From Haliscomenobacter sp. (GTDB lineage Bacteria > Bacteroidota > Bacteroidia > Chitinophagales > Saprospiraceae), in assembly GCA_016707205.1 (NCBI GenBank), contig JADJHZ010000001.1, positions 372,001 to 436,000 on the forward strand: DNA of 64,000 nucleotides, given 5' to 3'. The notes under the pieces are model-generated. The model saw nothing but the letters and a program-made list of their open reading frames with translations. It had not been told where the DNA came from and ran no database searches. This document shows positions 35,315-43,582 of this stretch, piece by piece. Position numbers and translations under genes: made by a program. The stretch's first letter is position 1. Each line of letters starts with the position of its first letter.

Positions 35315-36652
35315 CTAAAGCGGCCGTACTTCTTCCTTGAAAACAATACCGTAATCTTCCAATTCCTTCAGTACCGGTTCGTAAACCTCTTTGGAAACAG
35401 GGATTTGAACCCCTCTGGAAGTGATTTTTTCCTCCATGACCAGCCGGACGAAAATTCCCATTGGCAGGCCGACGGTTTGAGCCATAGCGGTATCCCCGGC
35501 GTTATTGCCCTTAAGTTGCATCGTGGATAGATGGACCATAGGCTTTTTGTCTGCATCAACATATTCGATTTCGTGGTGCATGATCACCATATCCCGATCA
35601 TCGGGCTTCAATTGCCACTTCTCCCGGATTAAATGCTCCAGGATAAGGGCGGGAGTTGCGTTGGGAAGGCGGATTTTTTTCTTTCTGAACAAGCCCAGCC
35701 ATTCCAGTTTGTGAAGCACGTCGGACTCTGGCGAAACGCCAAGCATTTGAGCCACGCGATCCCGCAAAGCACCTCCCTGATATTTGCCCACGTAGGCATC
35801 CAGCAGTTCGTAAAAACTGATCTCTCCCGAATGCAGGAGCGGAAAATCAGCGTCGGTCAGGCCAATTCGGATAAGGGCATCCCAGGCTTCGCAGAATCCC
35901 GGGTGGCGCAGGGTTCCCCGGAGGATGTTGGGAATGTCGTTGAGCCCGTAGCTCTCCCGGTAAAGCAGGGAATCCCGGTTGGCATACGCTTCGTAACTTC
36001 CTGCCCCTGGGATATCCACCAGACGGTACTCTTGGAACAGCCGGTGATAGGGAATATACCGCAGTTTTCCATCCTGGAGGTATTGAGCCGTACCTTGTCC
36101 GGCGAGTACCACATTGCGGGGGTTCCACGAGATTTTGTAATGCCAGGGATTGTCGTCGCTCTCCGGCGCGACCAATCCGCCGGTATCGGAACGGAACGCC
36201 TGTATTTTTCCGCCTTCGGCTTTGATGCGGTCGATGATCCGCATAGCAGACATGTGGTCGATACCTGGGTCCAGCCCCATTTCTCCCATGAAAATCAGTC
36301 CGCGTTCGCTGGCTTCATCCGCCAGGCTGTACATTTCGCGGGAAACGTAGGAAGCGGTGATCAAGTGTTTTTTCAACTTGATGCAATCGTAGGCCACTTC
36401 CAGGTGGAGGTGCGCCGGAAGCAGGGAAACCACCACGTCGGCGCGGCCGATCAGCTCCCGCCGGTCATTGGTTTTCAGCACATCGAGCCACGCAGCGCGT
36501 CCGTTCGGGCGGCCAGCGATTTTTGCTTCGGCTTTCAGCGGGTCGGCGTCGGCAACGGTGACAAACCAGCCGAGGTCGGAGGCTCTGTCGAGTACATAAT
36601 CAATTAAAGCGCCGGAGGACAACCCCGCGCCAATGATGAGCACGTTGTTCAT
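35315..36652 (-). CDS. saccharopine dehydrogenase family oxidoreductase (LYS9-like)
   Basis: A 445-residue NAD(P)-dependent enzyme. The Rossmann loop is IGAGLSSGALIDY; later blocks are SLLPAHLHLEVA, EMGLDPGIDHMSAM and the YKISWNPRNVVLAGQG stretch typical of the glutamate-forming saccharopine reductases and lysine 6-dehydrogenase-like proteins. It differs clearly from the carboxyspermidine dehydrogenase at 29-30 kb. A role in lysine turnover is likely but unproven; the flippase follows 14 bp downstream. Confidence 0.82.
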   Translation of the reverse strand: MNNVLIIGAGLSSGALIDYVLDRASDLGWFVTVADADPLKAEAKIAGRPNGRAAWLDVLKTNDRRELIGRADVVVSLLPAHLHLEVAYDCIKLKKHLITASYVSREMYSLADEASERGLIFMGEMGLDPGIDHMSAMRIIDRIKAEGGKIQAFRSDTGGLVAPESDDNPWHYKISWNPRNVVLAGQGTAQYLQDGKLRYIPYHRLFQEYRLVDIPGAGSYEAYANRDSLLYRESYGLNDIPNILRGTLRHPGFCEAWDALIRIGLTDADFPLLHSGEISFYELLDAYVGKYQGGALRDRVAQMLGVSPESDVLHKLEWLGLFRKKKIRLPNATPALILEHLIREKWQLKPDDRDMVIMHHEIEYVDADKKPMVHLSTMQLKGNNAGDTAMAQTVGLPMGIFVRLVMEEKITSRGVQIPVSKEVYEPVLKELEDYGIVFKEEVRPL

Positions 36653-36746
36653 CTTGTTTGTTTAAGTTTGTGGATTCGGGTTAGATTTCAGAAATTTCGG
36701 AAAATCAAACCAATTACAGGGATCAAACCGATCAGCAAATCAAAAT

Positions 36747-37223
36747 ATGCAGGAAAAAACGCTAACAATTTCCTTTTTGGTGTATCAAAACCTGGAGGAT
36801 TTACCCGCCAAAGATAGAGATTTGGCCAAGCGCGCCCAAGATTACCAGAATTATTCTTACGCGCCGTATTCTAACTTCCGGGTTGGGGCAGCCATCAGGC
36901 TGGAGGACGGTCGGGTTGTTGGGAATGGAAACCAGGAAAACGCCGCCTATAGCATGTGTTTATGCGCCGAACGCACCGCACTGGCTGCGGCCCACAGCGT
37001 GGCTCCGGACCAGGCGGTTAAAGCCATCGCGGTGACGGCCAGCCCTTCCCGCCAATTAGTAAGCCCCTGCGGCGCCTGCCGTCAGGTGCTGCACGAAAGG
37101 GAGGTCGTTCAAAACCAGCCCATCCGGGTCATCTTACAGGGTCCCGAAGGCCAATGGCTGGTTTTTGAGTCCGCACAGCTCCTGATTCCCTTTCCTTTTG
37201 GTCCGGAAAACCTAAAAGCCTGA
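36747..37223 (+). CDS. cdd: cytidine deaminase
   Basis: A 158-residue zinc enzyme that converts cytidine or deoxycytidine to uridine. Marks are YSNFRVGAAI, NQENAAYSMCLCAERTAL (the catalytic Cys-Ala-Glu) and SPCGACRQVL (the two other zinc Cys). It is divergent from the saccharopine-type gene and overlaps the convergent kdsB by 12 bp. Confidence 0.95.
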   Translation: MQEKTLTISFLVYQNLEDLPAKDRDLAKRAQDYQNYSYAPYSNFRVGAAIRLEDGRVVGNGNQENAAYSMCLCAERTALAAAHSVAPDQAVKAIAVTASPSRQLVSPCGACRQVLHEREVVQNQPIRVILQGPEGQWLVFESAQLLIPFPFGPENLKA

Positions 37224-37982
37224 GTCCGGGTTTGCCCGGAGAAACCCCAAAGCCGCTTCCAGATCCTCCGGGGTATCGATGCCTAGCGTCTCTTTTTCGG
37301 TTAGTTGAACCTGAATGGAATATCCGTTTTCCAACCAGCGCAGTTGCTCCAGGGACTCGGCCAATTCCAGTCTGGAAGGCGCCAACCTGGTTAATTCCTG
37401 AAGGATTTCCGTTTGAAAACCATACAATCCGATGTGGCGAAAAAAATAAGCTCGTTGAATGCCCTCCTCCACGCTCCCCCCCCGGAAGTAAGGAATGGGG
37501 CTGCGGCTAAAATAAAGCGCCCTTCCCCCCGTTTCAAAAACTACCTTTACCGTATTGGGGTTTTGCACTACATGGGGATCCCGGATTTCTTTAGCTAACG
37601 TAGAAATGTGCGCCGCGCCGGAAAAAAGAGGCTTTGCTACCAGATCAATTTGCCGGGGGTCGAGAAACGGTTCGTCCCCTTGAATATTAACCACCGCGGG
37701 GAAGGCGCGGTAACGGCTTGCCACTTCGGCGCAGCGGTCGGTGCCGCTGGGGTGATCGCTGCGGGTAAGCTGGACGGCGCCGCCAAAAGCCCGCACGTGG
37801 TCTGCTATGCGTTCGTCATCGGTAGCGACAACGACCAAGCCCAGGGAATCTGCTTGCACCGCTTGTTCGTACACGCGCTGAATCATCGATTTACCGGCAA
37901 TATCCGCCAGGGGCTTTCCTGGAAAACGAGTAGAAGCGTACCGGGCCGGAATTATTCCGAGCGCTTTTTTTGGTTCCTGCAT
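37212..37982 (-). CDS. kdsB: 3-deoxy-manno-octulosonate cytidylyltransferase
   Basis: KdsB activates Kdo with CTP for lipid A assembly, which points to a Gram-negative envelope. The 256-residue protein has IIPARYASTRFPGKPLADI, VVVATDDERI, VVNIQGDEPFLDP and YFRHIGLYGF, all diagnostic. Length normal. The ATG at 37982 is 40 bp from the divergent LysM gene. Confidence 0.96.
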   Translation of the reverse strand: MQEPKKALGIIPARYASTRFPGKPLADIAGKSMIQRVYEQAVQADSLGLVVVATDDERIADHVRAFGGAVQLTRSDHPSGTDRCAEVASRYRAFPAVVNIQGDEPFLDPRQIDLVAKPLFSGAAHISTLAKEIRDPHVVQNPNTVKVVFETGGRALYFSRSPIPYFRGGSVEEGIQRAYFFRHIGLYGFQTEILQELTRLAPSRLELAESLEQLRWLENGYSIQVQLTEKETLGIDTPEDLEAALGFLRANPDSGF

Positions 37983-38022
37983 TTAGCCGACGTTATTTTG
38001 TCTTTTCGATAACCCCCAAGCT

Positions 38023-38865
38023 ATGAAAAACTTCCTTTTTTTCCTCTGTTGGTTTTTTTCTGTTCACGTATTGGCCAGTGCGGACACGGTAAGTTATTTA
38101 ACTTTCCGAGATACGATTTCTTTATCGGTGGAAAACAACGAAAAATTTTTCCTTCACAAAATCAAAAAGGGGCAAACGCTGTTCTCGCTAGCCCGGTTCT
38201 ACGGAATGCACTATCAGGAATTGCAGTACTATAACCCGGGGTTGGCGGAAGTTCTGGCGCTGGACCAAACTGTTCGCATTCCCATTCCCAATAAGGCGAT
38301 CATCCGGTATTTACCTGCAGGCTCTCCCCGCTGGGCTTACGCTCCGGTCCTTTATGCCGTTAAAAAAGGGGATACCGTTTTCCGTATAAGTCAATATTTT
38401 AAAATGCCCACAGATACGGTTACCGCCCGCGGCAAGGTCCTCAACAATTCGCTTAAGCCAGGGATGCTCATCCCGGTAGGCTGGTTGAGTACCAAAGGAA
38501 TCCCTGAAAATTACCGGCCTGAACCTGCCCATCCCCTGCTCAAAAAGAACCTTCCCCTCCGCAGGCAGTTTGAAGCAAGTACCGCCAGGAAAAAAACCCT
38601 TAGCACGCAGGGACCGGCCTTTTGGCAAAAAGGGGCTCCTTCGGAAGGCTCCAGTTTTTACGCTCGCTTCGACGGCGCTCCTCCCCGATCGGTCATCGAA
38701 ATCACCAACCCGATGAATCAGGGAAAAATTTACGCGGAGGTCTTAGGCCCCATCCCTCCAACGGTGTACAATCGGAATATCGTCGTAGTGCTTTCCAGCG
38801 CCGCTGCCAAAATGCTGGGCGCCCGGGACCCTCAGTTCTTTGTTAAAATTAAATACTACAAATAA
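38023..38865 (+). CDS. secreted LysM protein with C-terminal RlpA-like barrel
   Basis: A 280-residue exported protein. Signal peptide (FLFFLCWFFSVHVLASA), two LysM peptidoglycan-binding modules (HKIKKGQTLFSLARFYG and YAVKKGDTVFRISQYFK), then a linker and a C-terminal domain (SSFYARFDGAPPRSVIEITNP to VVVLSSAAAKMLGARD) resembling the double-psi barrel of RlpA-like proteins. It probably acts in the cell envelope. The downstream cystathionine beta-synthase starts 10 bp later. Confidence 0.75.
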   Translation: MKNFLFFLCWFFSVHVLASADTVSYLTFRDTISLSVENNEKFFLHKIKKGQTLFSLARFYGMHYQELQYYNPGLAEVLALDQTVRIPIPNKAIIRYLPAGSPRWAYAPVLYAVKKGDTVFRISQYFKMPTDTVTARGKVLNNSLKPGMLIPVGWLSTKGIPENYRPEPAHPLLKKNLPLRRQFEASTARKKTLSTQGPAFWQKGAPSEGSSFYARFDGAPPRSVIEITNPMNQGKIYAEVLGPIPPTVYNRNIVVVLSSAAAKMLGARDPQFFVKIKYYK

Positions 38866-38875
38866 TCACCCAAAT

Positions 38876-40233
38876 ATGCACGTTCACCCAAACATCCTGA
38901 CCACTATCGGCAACACGCCCCTCGTGCAACTCCACCGGGTTTGCGCCGGGGTTCCGGGCACGATCCTTATGAAGGTAGAAACCTTCAACCCGGGACATTC
39001 CATCAAAGACCGCATGGCGCTAAAAATGGTGCTCGACGCAGAGGCGCGGGGCGACCTCAAACCCGGAGGCACCATCATCGAATGCACCTCCGGCAATACC
39101 GGCATGGGCCTGGCAATTACCGCCGCTGTAAAAGGGTATCGCTGTATTTTCACCACGACCGACAAGCAGTCCAAAGAAAAGGTCAATCTGCTCAAAGCCT
39201 TTGGCGCCGAAGTCATTGTCTGCCCAACTAATGTGGCCTCGGAAGACCCCCGGTCGTATTATTCTGTCGCTCAGCGCCTCAGCCAGGAGATCCCCAACAG
39301 CTACTGGTGCAACCAGTACGACAACCTGTCTAACCGCGAAGCCCATTACGAAACCACCGGCCCGGAGATCTGGACCCAAACGGAAGGCCGTGTAACGCAT
39401 CTCCTCACCGGCGTCGGCACGGGTGGGACGATCTCCGGCGCAGGGCGCTTTTTAAAAGAAAAGAACCCGGCATTCAGGTTTGGGGAATCGATACCTTCGG
39501 CTCCGTCCTCAAAAAATATCACGAAACCCGAACCTTTGACCATTCGGAAATCTACCCTTACATCACCGAAGGCATTGGCGAAGACATCATTCCGGCTAAC
39601 GTCGACTTCGACGTGATCGACCATTTTGAGAAAGTCAGCGACCGCGACGGGGCATTGATGGCTCGAAGGCTTGCCAGGGAAGAAGGGTTATTGATGGGGT
39701 ATTCCGCCGGATCTGCAGTGGCCGGATTGCTCCAACTTCAAGACCGGCTCAAACCTTCCGACGTGATCGTCATTGTCATTCACGACCATGGTAGCCGGTA
39801 TGTCGGCAAGATCTTTAACGACGACTGGATGCGCGAGCGCGGCTTTCTGGATAGCGAACTGAAAGTTCGGGATATCATCACCCAAAAAGGCAACAGCGCA
39901 TTCTACACCGTTCAGAAAACCGATACGGTGCGGCTCGCCTTTGAGAAAATGAAAAGCCTGGACATTTCACAGCTTCCGGTCCTGGAAAACGACACCCTTG
40001 CCGGAAGCGTCACGGAAAGCCAAGTCCTGAATTACCTTCTGGACAGCCCTTTGCACCATGGTGATCACCCAATAGCCTCCATCATGAGCGAGCCGTTTCC
40101 CATGGTAGACGATCAATTGCCTCTGAGCCAGTTGCGCAACTTCATTACCCGGCAGATTCCTGCGGCCATTACAAAAGATAAAGCCGGCAATTTCCACATC
40201 ATTACTCAATACGATATTATTCAGGTAATCTGA
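38876..40233 (+). CDS. cystathionine beta-synthase with C-terminal CBS-domain pair, one frame break
   Basis: A PLP enzyme that condenses serine and homocysteine, the first step of reverse transsulfuration. The first part has GNTPLVQLHRV, PGHSIKDRMAL (PLP Lys) and CTSGNTGMGL; the second has EEGLLMGYSAGSAVAG and two CBS modules (VRDIITQKGNSAFY, IASIMSEPFPMV). The frame shifts at GG 39469-39470; adding one G gives NPGIQVWGIDTFGSVLKKY and a continuous 452-residue protein of normal length. With the gamma-family enzyme at 33 kb it may complete transsulfuration. The ATG at 38876 (MHVHPNIL) is used. Confidence 0.9.
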
Positions 40234-40296
40234 TTTTACTAACTGACCGTACGCAACCTATTTCAATTACCGTTATCTATAAAAATAAAACGATCT

Positions 40297-41655
40297 ATGA
40301 AAAAAATGACGCATGCATTCCTTTGGATGGCAGCTCTTTTAGCGGTTAACTCCCTCACCGGGCAGGGTAACCTTCAAATCCCTTACCAACTGCACAAGCT
40401 TCCAAACGGCCTGACGGTAATCCTTCACGAGGACCACACCGTTCCCATGATCGCTGTAGATGTTTGGTATCATGTCGGATCCGGCTATGAAAAACCGGGC
40501 CGGACAGGTTTTGCCCACCTCTTTGAGCACATCATGTTCGAAGGTTCCGGCAATGTGCAGGAAGGCGACTTCGACAATCTGTTAGAAAGCGTTGGCGGAA
40601 ATAATAATGGCTCAACGAACACCGATCGCACCAACTATTACGAAATTCTTCCTTCCAATGGACTGGATATTGCCCTGTTCCTGGAATCGGATCGCTTAGG
40701 TTATTTGCTCAATGCCATGTCGGAGGGCAAAGTGGACGGACAGCGGGACGTCGTTAAAAACGAGCGCCGGCAAAGCTATGAAAACCGGCCTTACGGGCTG
40801 GCCTACCAGACCATCGTCGAAAACCTGTACCCCAAAGACCATCCCTACCACTGGCCAACCATTGGATATATGGACGACCTCACCGCCGCTTCCCGCGATG
40901 ACGTAGCGGAATTTTTCAAAAAATTCTACGTTCCCAACAACGCCGTCCTTACCATTGCCGGGGATATCGATCCAGAACAGGCGCTGGAGCGCGTCAAATA
41001 CTGGTTTTCTGAAATCCCGGCGGGCAACCCGGTCGTAAAACCGGTTGCTCCAAATTTTGTCCTGGAAGCCCCTAAATACCTCACCATGGAAGACAATGTG
41101 CAACTCCCCCGGTTGTACCTCGTCTACCCTACTCCCGCCTATTTTACTCCAGGCGATGCCGAAATGGACGTAATTGGCAATATTTTGGCGGGCGGGACAA
41201 GTTCGAGGCTTTTTCAAAAATTGGTTTATGAAACGGGGATGGCGCAAAACGTCAGCGCGTATCAAAGTTCCCAGGCGTTGGGGTCTATGTTTATGATCAC
41301 GGTTACGGCGCGCCCCGGGCATACCCTGGAAGAGATCATGAACGTAGTCGATGGGGAGATCGCCCGCTTGCAGGAAGAAGCCCCAGCTGCCAGGGAACTC
41401 CAACGGGTAATCAACCAACAGGAATCCCAGTTCCTCAGCGAATCTCAGTCCCTGCTCGGTAAAGCGGAAGCACTGCAGGAGTATTATTACTATACCGGAA
41501 ACCCCGACTGGGCCAACGAAGATCTGAACCGGTTCAAAGCGTTATCCGTTGGCGACATTTCCGCAGCTTCCGTTCACTACCTGAAACCGAAAAACCGCCT
41601 GGTCCTTAGCGTGGTACCGCAAGGACAGAGTGGCAAATTAGACGTTAGACGTTAG
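40297..41655 (+). CDS. M16B zinc peptidase, catalytic subunit
   Basis: A 452-residue exported peptidase. Signal peptide (MAALLAVNSLTGQG), then the inverted zinc motif HLFEH (His74, Glu77, His78) with a distal Glu region VKNERRQSYENRP. Two homologous halves follow, as in M16B proteins. The next gene encodes a paralogue without the zinc motif, so the two should form a mixed dimer like mitochondrial processing peptidase. The last codons and the TAG stop lie inside a TAGACG repeat (SGKLDVRR), so the true C-terminus may have been altered by the repeat. Confidence 0.88.
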   Translation: MKKMTHAFLWMAALLAVNSLTGQGNLQIPYQLHKLPNGLTVILHEDHTVPMIAVDVWYHVGSGYEKPGRTGFAHLFEHIMFEGSGNVQEGDFDNLLESVGGNNNGSTNTDRTNYYEILPSNGLDIALFLESDRLGYLLNAMSEGKVDGQRDVVKNERRQSYENRPYGLAYQTIVENLYPKDHPYHWPTIGYMDDLTAASRDDVAEFFKKFYVPNNAVLTIAGDIDPEQALERVKYWFSEIPAGNPVVKPVAPNFVLEAPKYLTMEDNVQLPRLYLVYPTPAYFTPGDAEMDVIGNILAGGTSSRLFQKLVYETGMAQNVSAYQSSQALGSMFMITVTARPGHTLEEIMNVVDGEIARLQEEAPAARELQRVINQQESQFLSESQSLLGKAEALQEYYYYTGNPDWANEDLNRFKALSVGDISAASVHYLKPKNRLVLSVVPQGQSGKLDVRR

Positions 41656-41676
41656 ACGGTGGACGGTGGACGGTAC
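41638..41676. repeat. TAGACG/TGGACGG repeat overlapping the M16 gene end
   Basis: Three TTAGACG units are followed by GGTGGACGG units. The repeat encodes the last four residues LDVRR-stop of the peptidase, so it has entered the coding region. Confidence 0.7.
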
Positions 41677-41765
41677 TATCAACACCGGAGGGTGACAAGA
41701 CTACTGAGCACCCTATTGCAGAAAGTCTTGAACTGAGGATATTTAAAACATTTAAAATCAACAAG

Positions 41766-43217
41766 ATGAAAATCAGTTTATATAGTTCGATACTTTTCTT
41801 TGCGCTTATTGGGACGCTACCTTTGGCTGCGCAAAAAGCCGAGCGTTCAACCTATCCTTCCCCTGGAGCCCTTCGGCCGCTCCAACTTCCGAAGGTTCAG
41901 GAATTTCGCCTGGGGAATGGGTTGCCGGTCTACCTTATAGAAAAGCACGATTTGCCAATCGTCCAGATGAGTTTCAGCTTCAATGCGGGGAGCATGTTTG
42001 ATCCAGCCACGATGCCCGGACTCGCGTCCATGACAGCGAATATGATGAACGAAGGAGCCGGAGATCGGGATGCACTGGCTTTGGCCGAAGAGATCAGTTT
42101 TCTGGGAATCAGCTTAGGCGCAGGTGCCGGAAGGGAAAATTTGAACGTGGAGTTATTCACCCCAATTTCGAAGCTACGGGAAGCCTTGCCTCTTTTGGGC
42201 GATCTGATCCTCAAACCCCGTTTTGATGCCGAAGAACTGGACCGTAAGCGCACCGAATCCCTCGTACGCCTGGCCCAGGCGCACGACGAAGCCCGGATCA
42301 TCGCCAGTACCGCCTTCAACCAAATGGTGTACGGCAAAGGGCACCCATACGCCACTCCCGCAGGCGGAACAGAAGCTTCACTCAAAGCGATGCAAGTGGG
42401 TGATCTGCAAAGTTTTCACCGCGAATATATCACCCCCGCCAACGGGTTTCTGGTGATTGCCGGCGACATGACCAGGGCGCAGGCTGAAGCGGAACTGGGA
42501 ACCTTGTTCCGCAGCTGGTCGGGCGGCATGTTGAAAGCAAAAGCCATTCCCGATGCCCCTAAACCCAAGGGCGTTCAAATCTACCTGATTGATAAGCCCG
42601 ACGCCGCCCAATCCGAGCTCCGCCTCGGACACCCTGGCGTGGCACGCAGCACCCCGGATTATTTTCCTCTTGAGGTGATGAACACCATCCTTGGAGGTTC
42701 CTTCACCTCCCGCTTGAACAATAACCTCCGGGAAGTTCACGGGTATTCCTACGGCGCAGGGTCGGCCTTTGCTCAACTGAAAGGGAAAGGCCTCTTTTTG
42801 GCAAGCTCTGCCGTACAAAGCGACGCCTCCGACAAATCGCTGGCAGAGTTCATGAAGGAATTAAATGCCATCAAAGACGTTACGGCAGAAGAAGTGGGTA
42901 AAGCCCGCAATTACCAGGCCCTCGGTTTTCCAGGCAATTTTGAATCCATCGAAGGGATCGCCAGCCAGGTTGCCAATGTTATCTCCTACAACCTGCCCGA
43001 CGGCTACCTCAACGCCTATATCAACGAACTGCTAAAAATTCAGGAAGCCGACGTAGAACGCGTGGCCAAAACCTACGTCGATCCCAAAAATTTGGTCATC
43101 GTGGTGGTTGGCGACCAAGCCAAAATCGAGCCGGGCATTAAAGCCCTTAAACTCGGAAAAATTACGATTTTGAAAAAAGAAGATGTTCTTGGGCCGCTTC
43201 CTCAGATAGGGGAATAA
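41766..43217 (+). CDS. M16B peptidase-like protein, non-catalytic partner
   Basis: A 483-residue exported protein (signal peptide FFALIGTLPLAAQ) with the M16 fold. At the place of the HxxEH motif it reads GLASMTANMM, so no zinc can be bound. The C-terminal half keeps the family segment LRLGHPGVARSTPDYFPLEVMNTILGGSFTSRL with the usual Arg/Tyr-containing block HGYSYGAG. It is paired with the catalytic subunit 110 bp upstream. The role is to complete the closed peptidase chamber. Confidence 0.86.
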   Translation: MKISLYSSILFFALIGTLPLAAQKAERSTYPSPGALRPLQLPKVQEFRLGNGLPVYLIEKHDLPIVQMSFSFNAGSMFDPATMPGLASMTANMMNEGAGDRDALALAEEISFLGISLGAGAGRENLNVELFTPISKLREALPLLGDLILKPRFDAEELDRKRTESLVRLAQAHDEARIIASTAFNQMVYGKGHPYATPAGGTEASLKAMQVGDLQSFHREYITPANGFLVIAGDMTRAQAEAELGTLFRSWSGGMLKAKAIPDAPKPKGVQIYLIDKPDAAQSELRLGHPGVARSTPDYFPLEVMNTILGGSFTSRLNNNLREVHGYSYGAGSAFAQLKGKGLFLASSAVQSDASDKSLAEFMKELNAIKDVTAEEVGKARNYQALGFPGNFESIEGIASQVANVISYNLPDGYLNAYINELLKIQEADVERVAKTYVDPKNLVIVVVGDQAKIEPGIKALKLGKITILKKEDVLGPLPQIGE

Positions 43218-43582
43218 TTGGTGATTAGGGAGCAGGGAGTAGGAATTAGGAAGCAGGGATTGGCGACGGGCTTTAAAACCTGTTCGCTGTAGTCCCTTGT
43301 TCGCTGTAGTCTTCAGACTACAGCTTCGGAAATCTTCAGATTGCCGCATCGTATTTTGCCACCCATCTCTGTTCGCTGGAATCCCCAGATTCCCAGCGTA
43401 ACTATCCGCCGGTCCCCTGACCGGCGTAAAACCCAGGAAACTGCCTCGAATCCCCATAAACCAAACGGGGTTATGGACTTGGTCCATAACCCCGTTTTTG
43501 GTGATTAGTGGCTGGTGATTAGTGGTTAGGACGGGGCTCTCTCAACCACCAACCACTAATCCCTGCTCCCTGCTCCCTACAA
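43218..43582. repeat. intergenic stem-loop array between the M16 pair and the giant gene
   Basis: No gene is seen. The space holds GATTAGGGAGCAGGG-type direct copies at 43223-43256 and inverted ones at 43556-43580. Between them are short hairpins with 4-base loops: GCTGTAGTC-TTCA-GACTACAGC (43303-43324), CGGAAATC-TTCA-GATTGCCG (43327-43346), a GGAATC-CCCA-GATTCC type (43377-43392) and CGCCGGTC-CCCT-GACCGGCG (43408-43426). The terminator at 43463 lies in the same space. Confidence 0.7.
43463..43499 (+). terminator. intrinsic terminator after the M16 genes
   Basis: A perfect 16-bp stem (AAACGGGGTTATGGAC at 43463-43478 and its complement at 43482-43497) with a 3-base loop and a T5 run. It serves the plus-strand M16 pair; a shorter T run on the other strand may let it act for the giant gene too. 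Confidence 0.85.

Noticed and set aside
37212..37223. Functional antisense regulation between cdd and kdsB, or mqnB and prmC (26 bp overlap)
   Set aside because: Short tail-to-tail overlaps are common in compact genomes and nothing else supports regulation.
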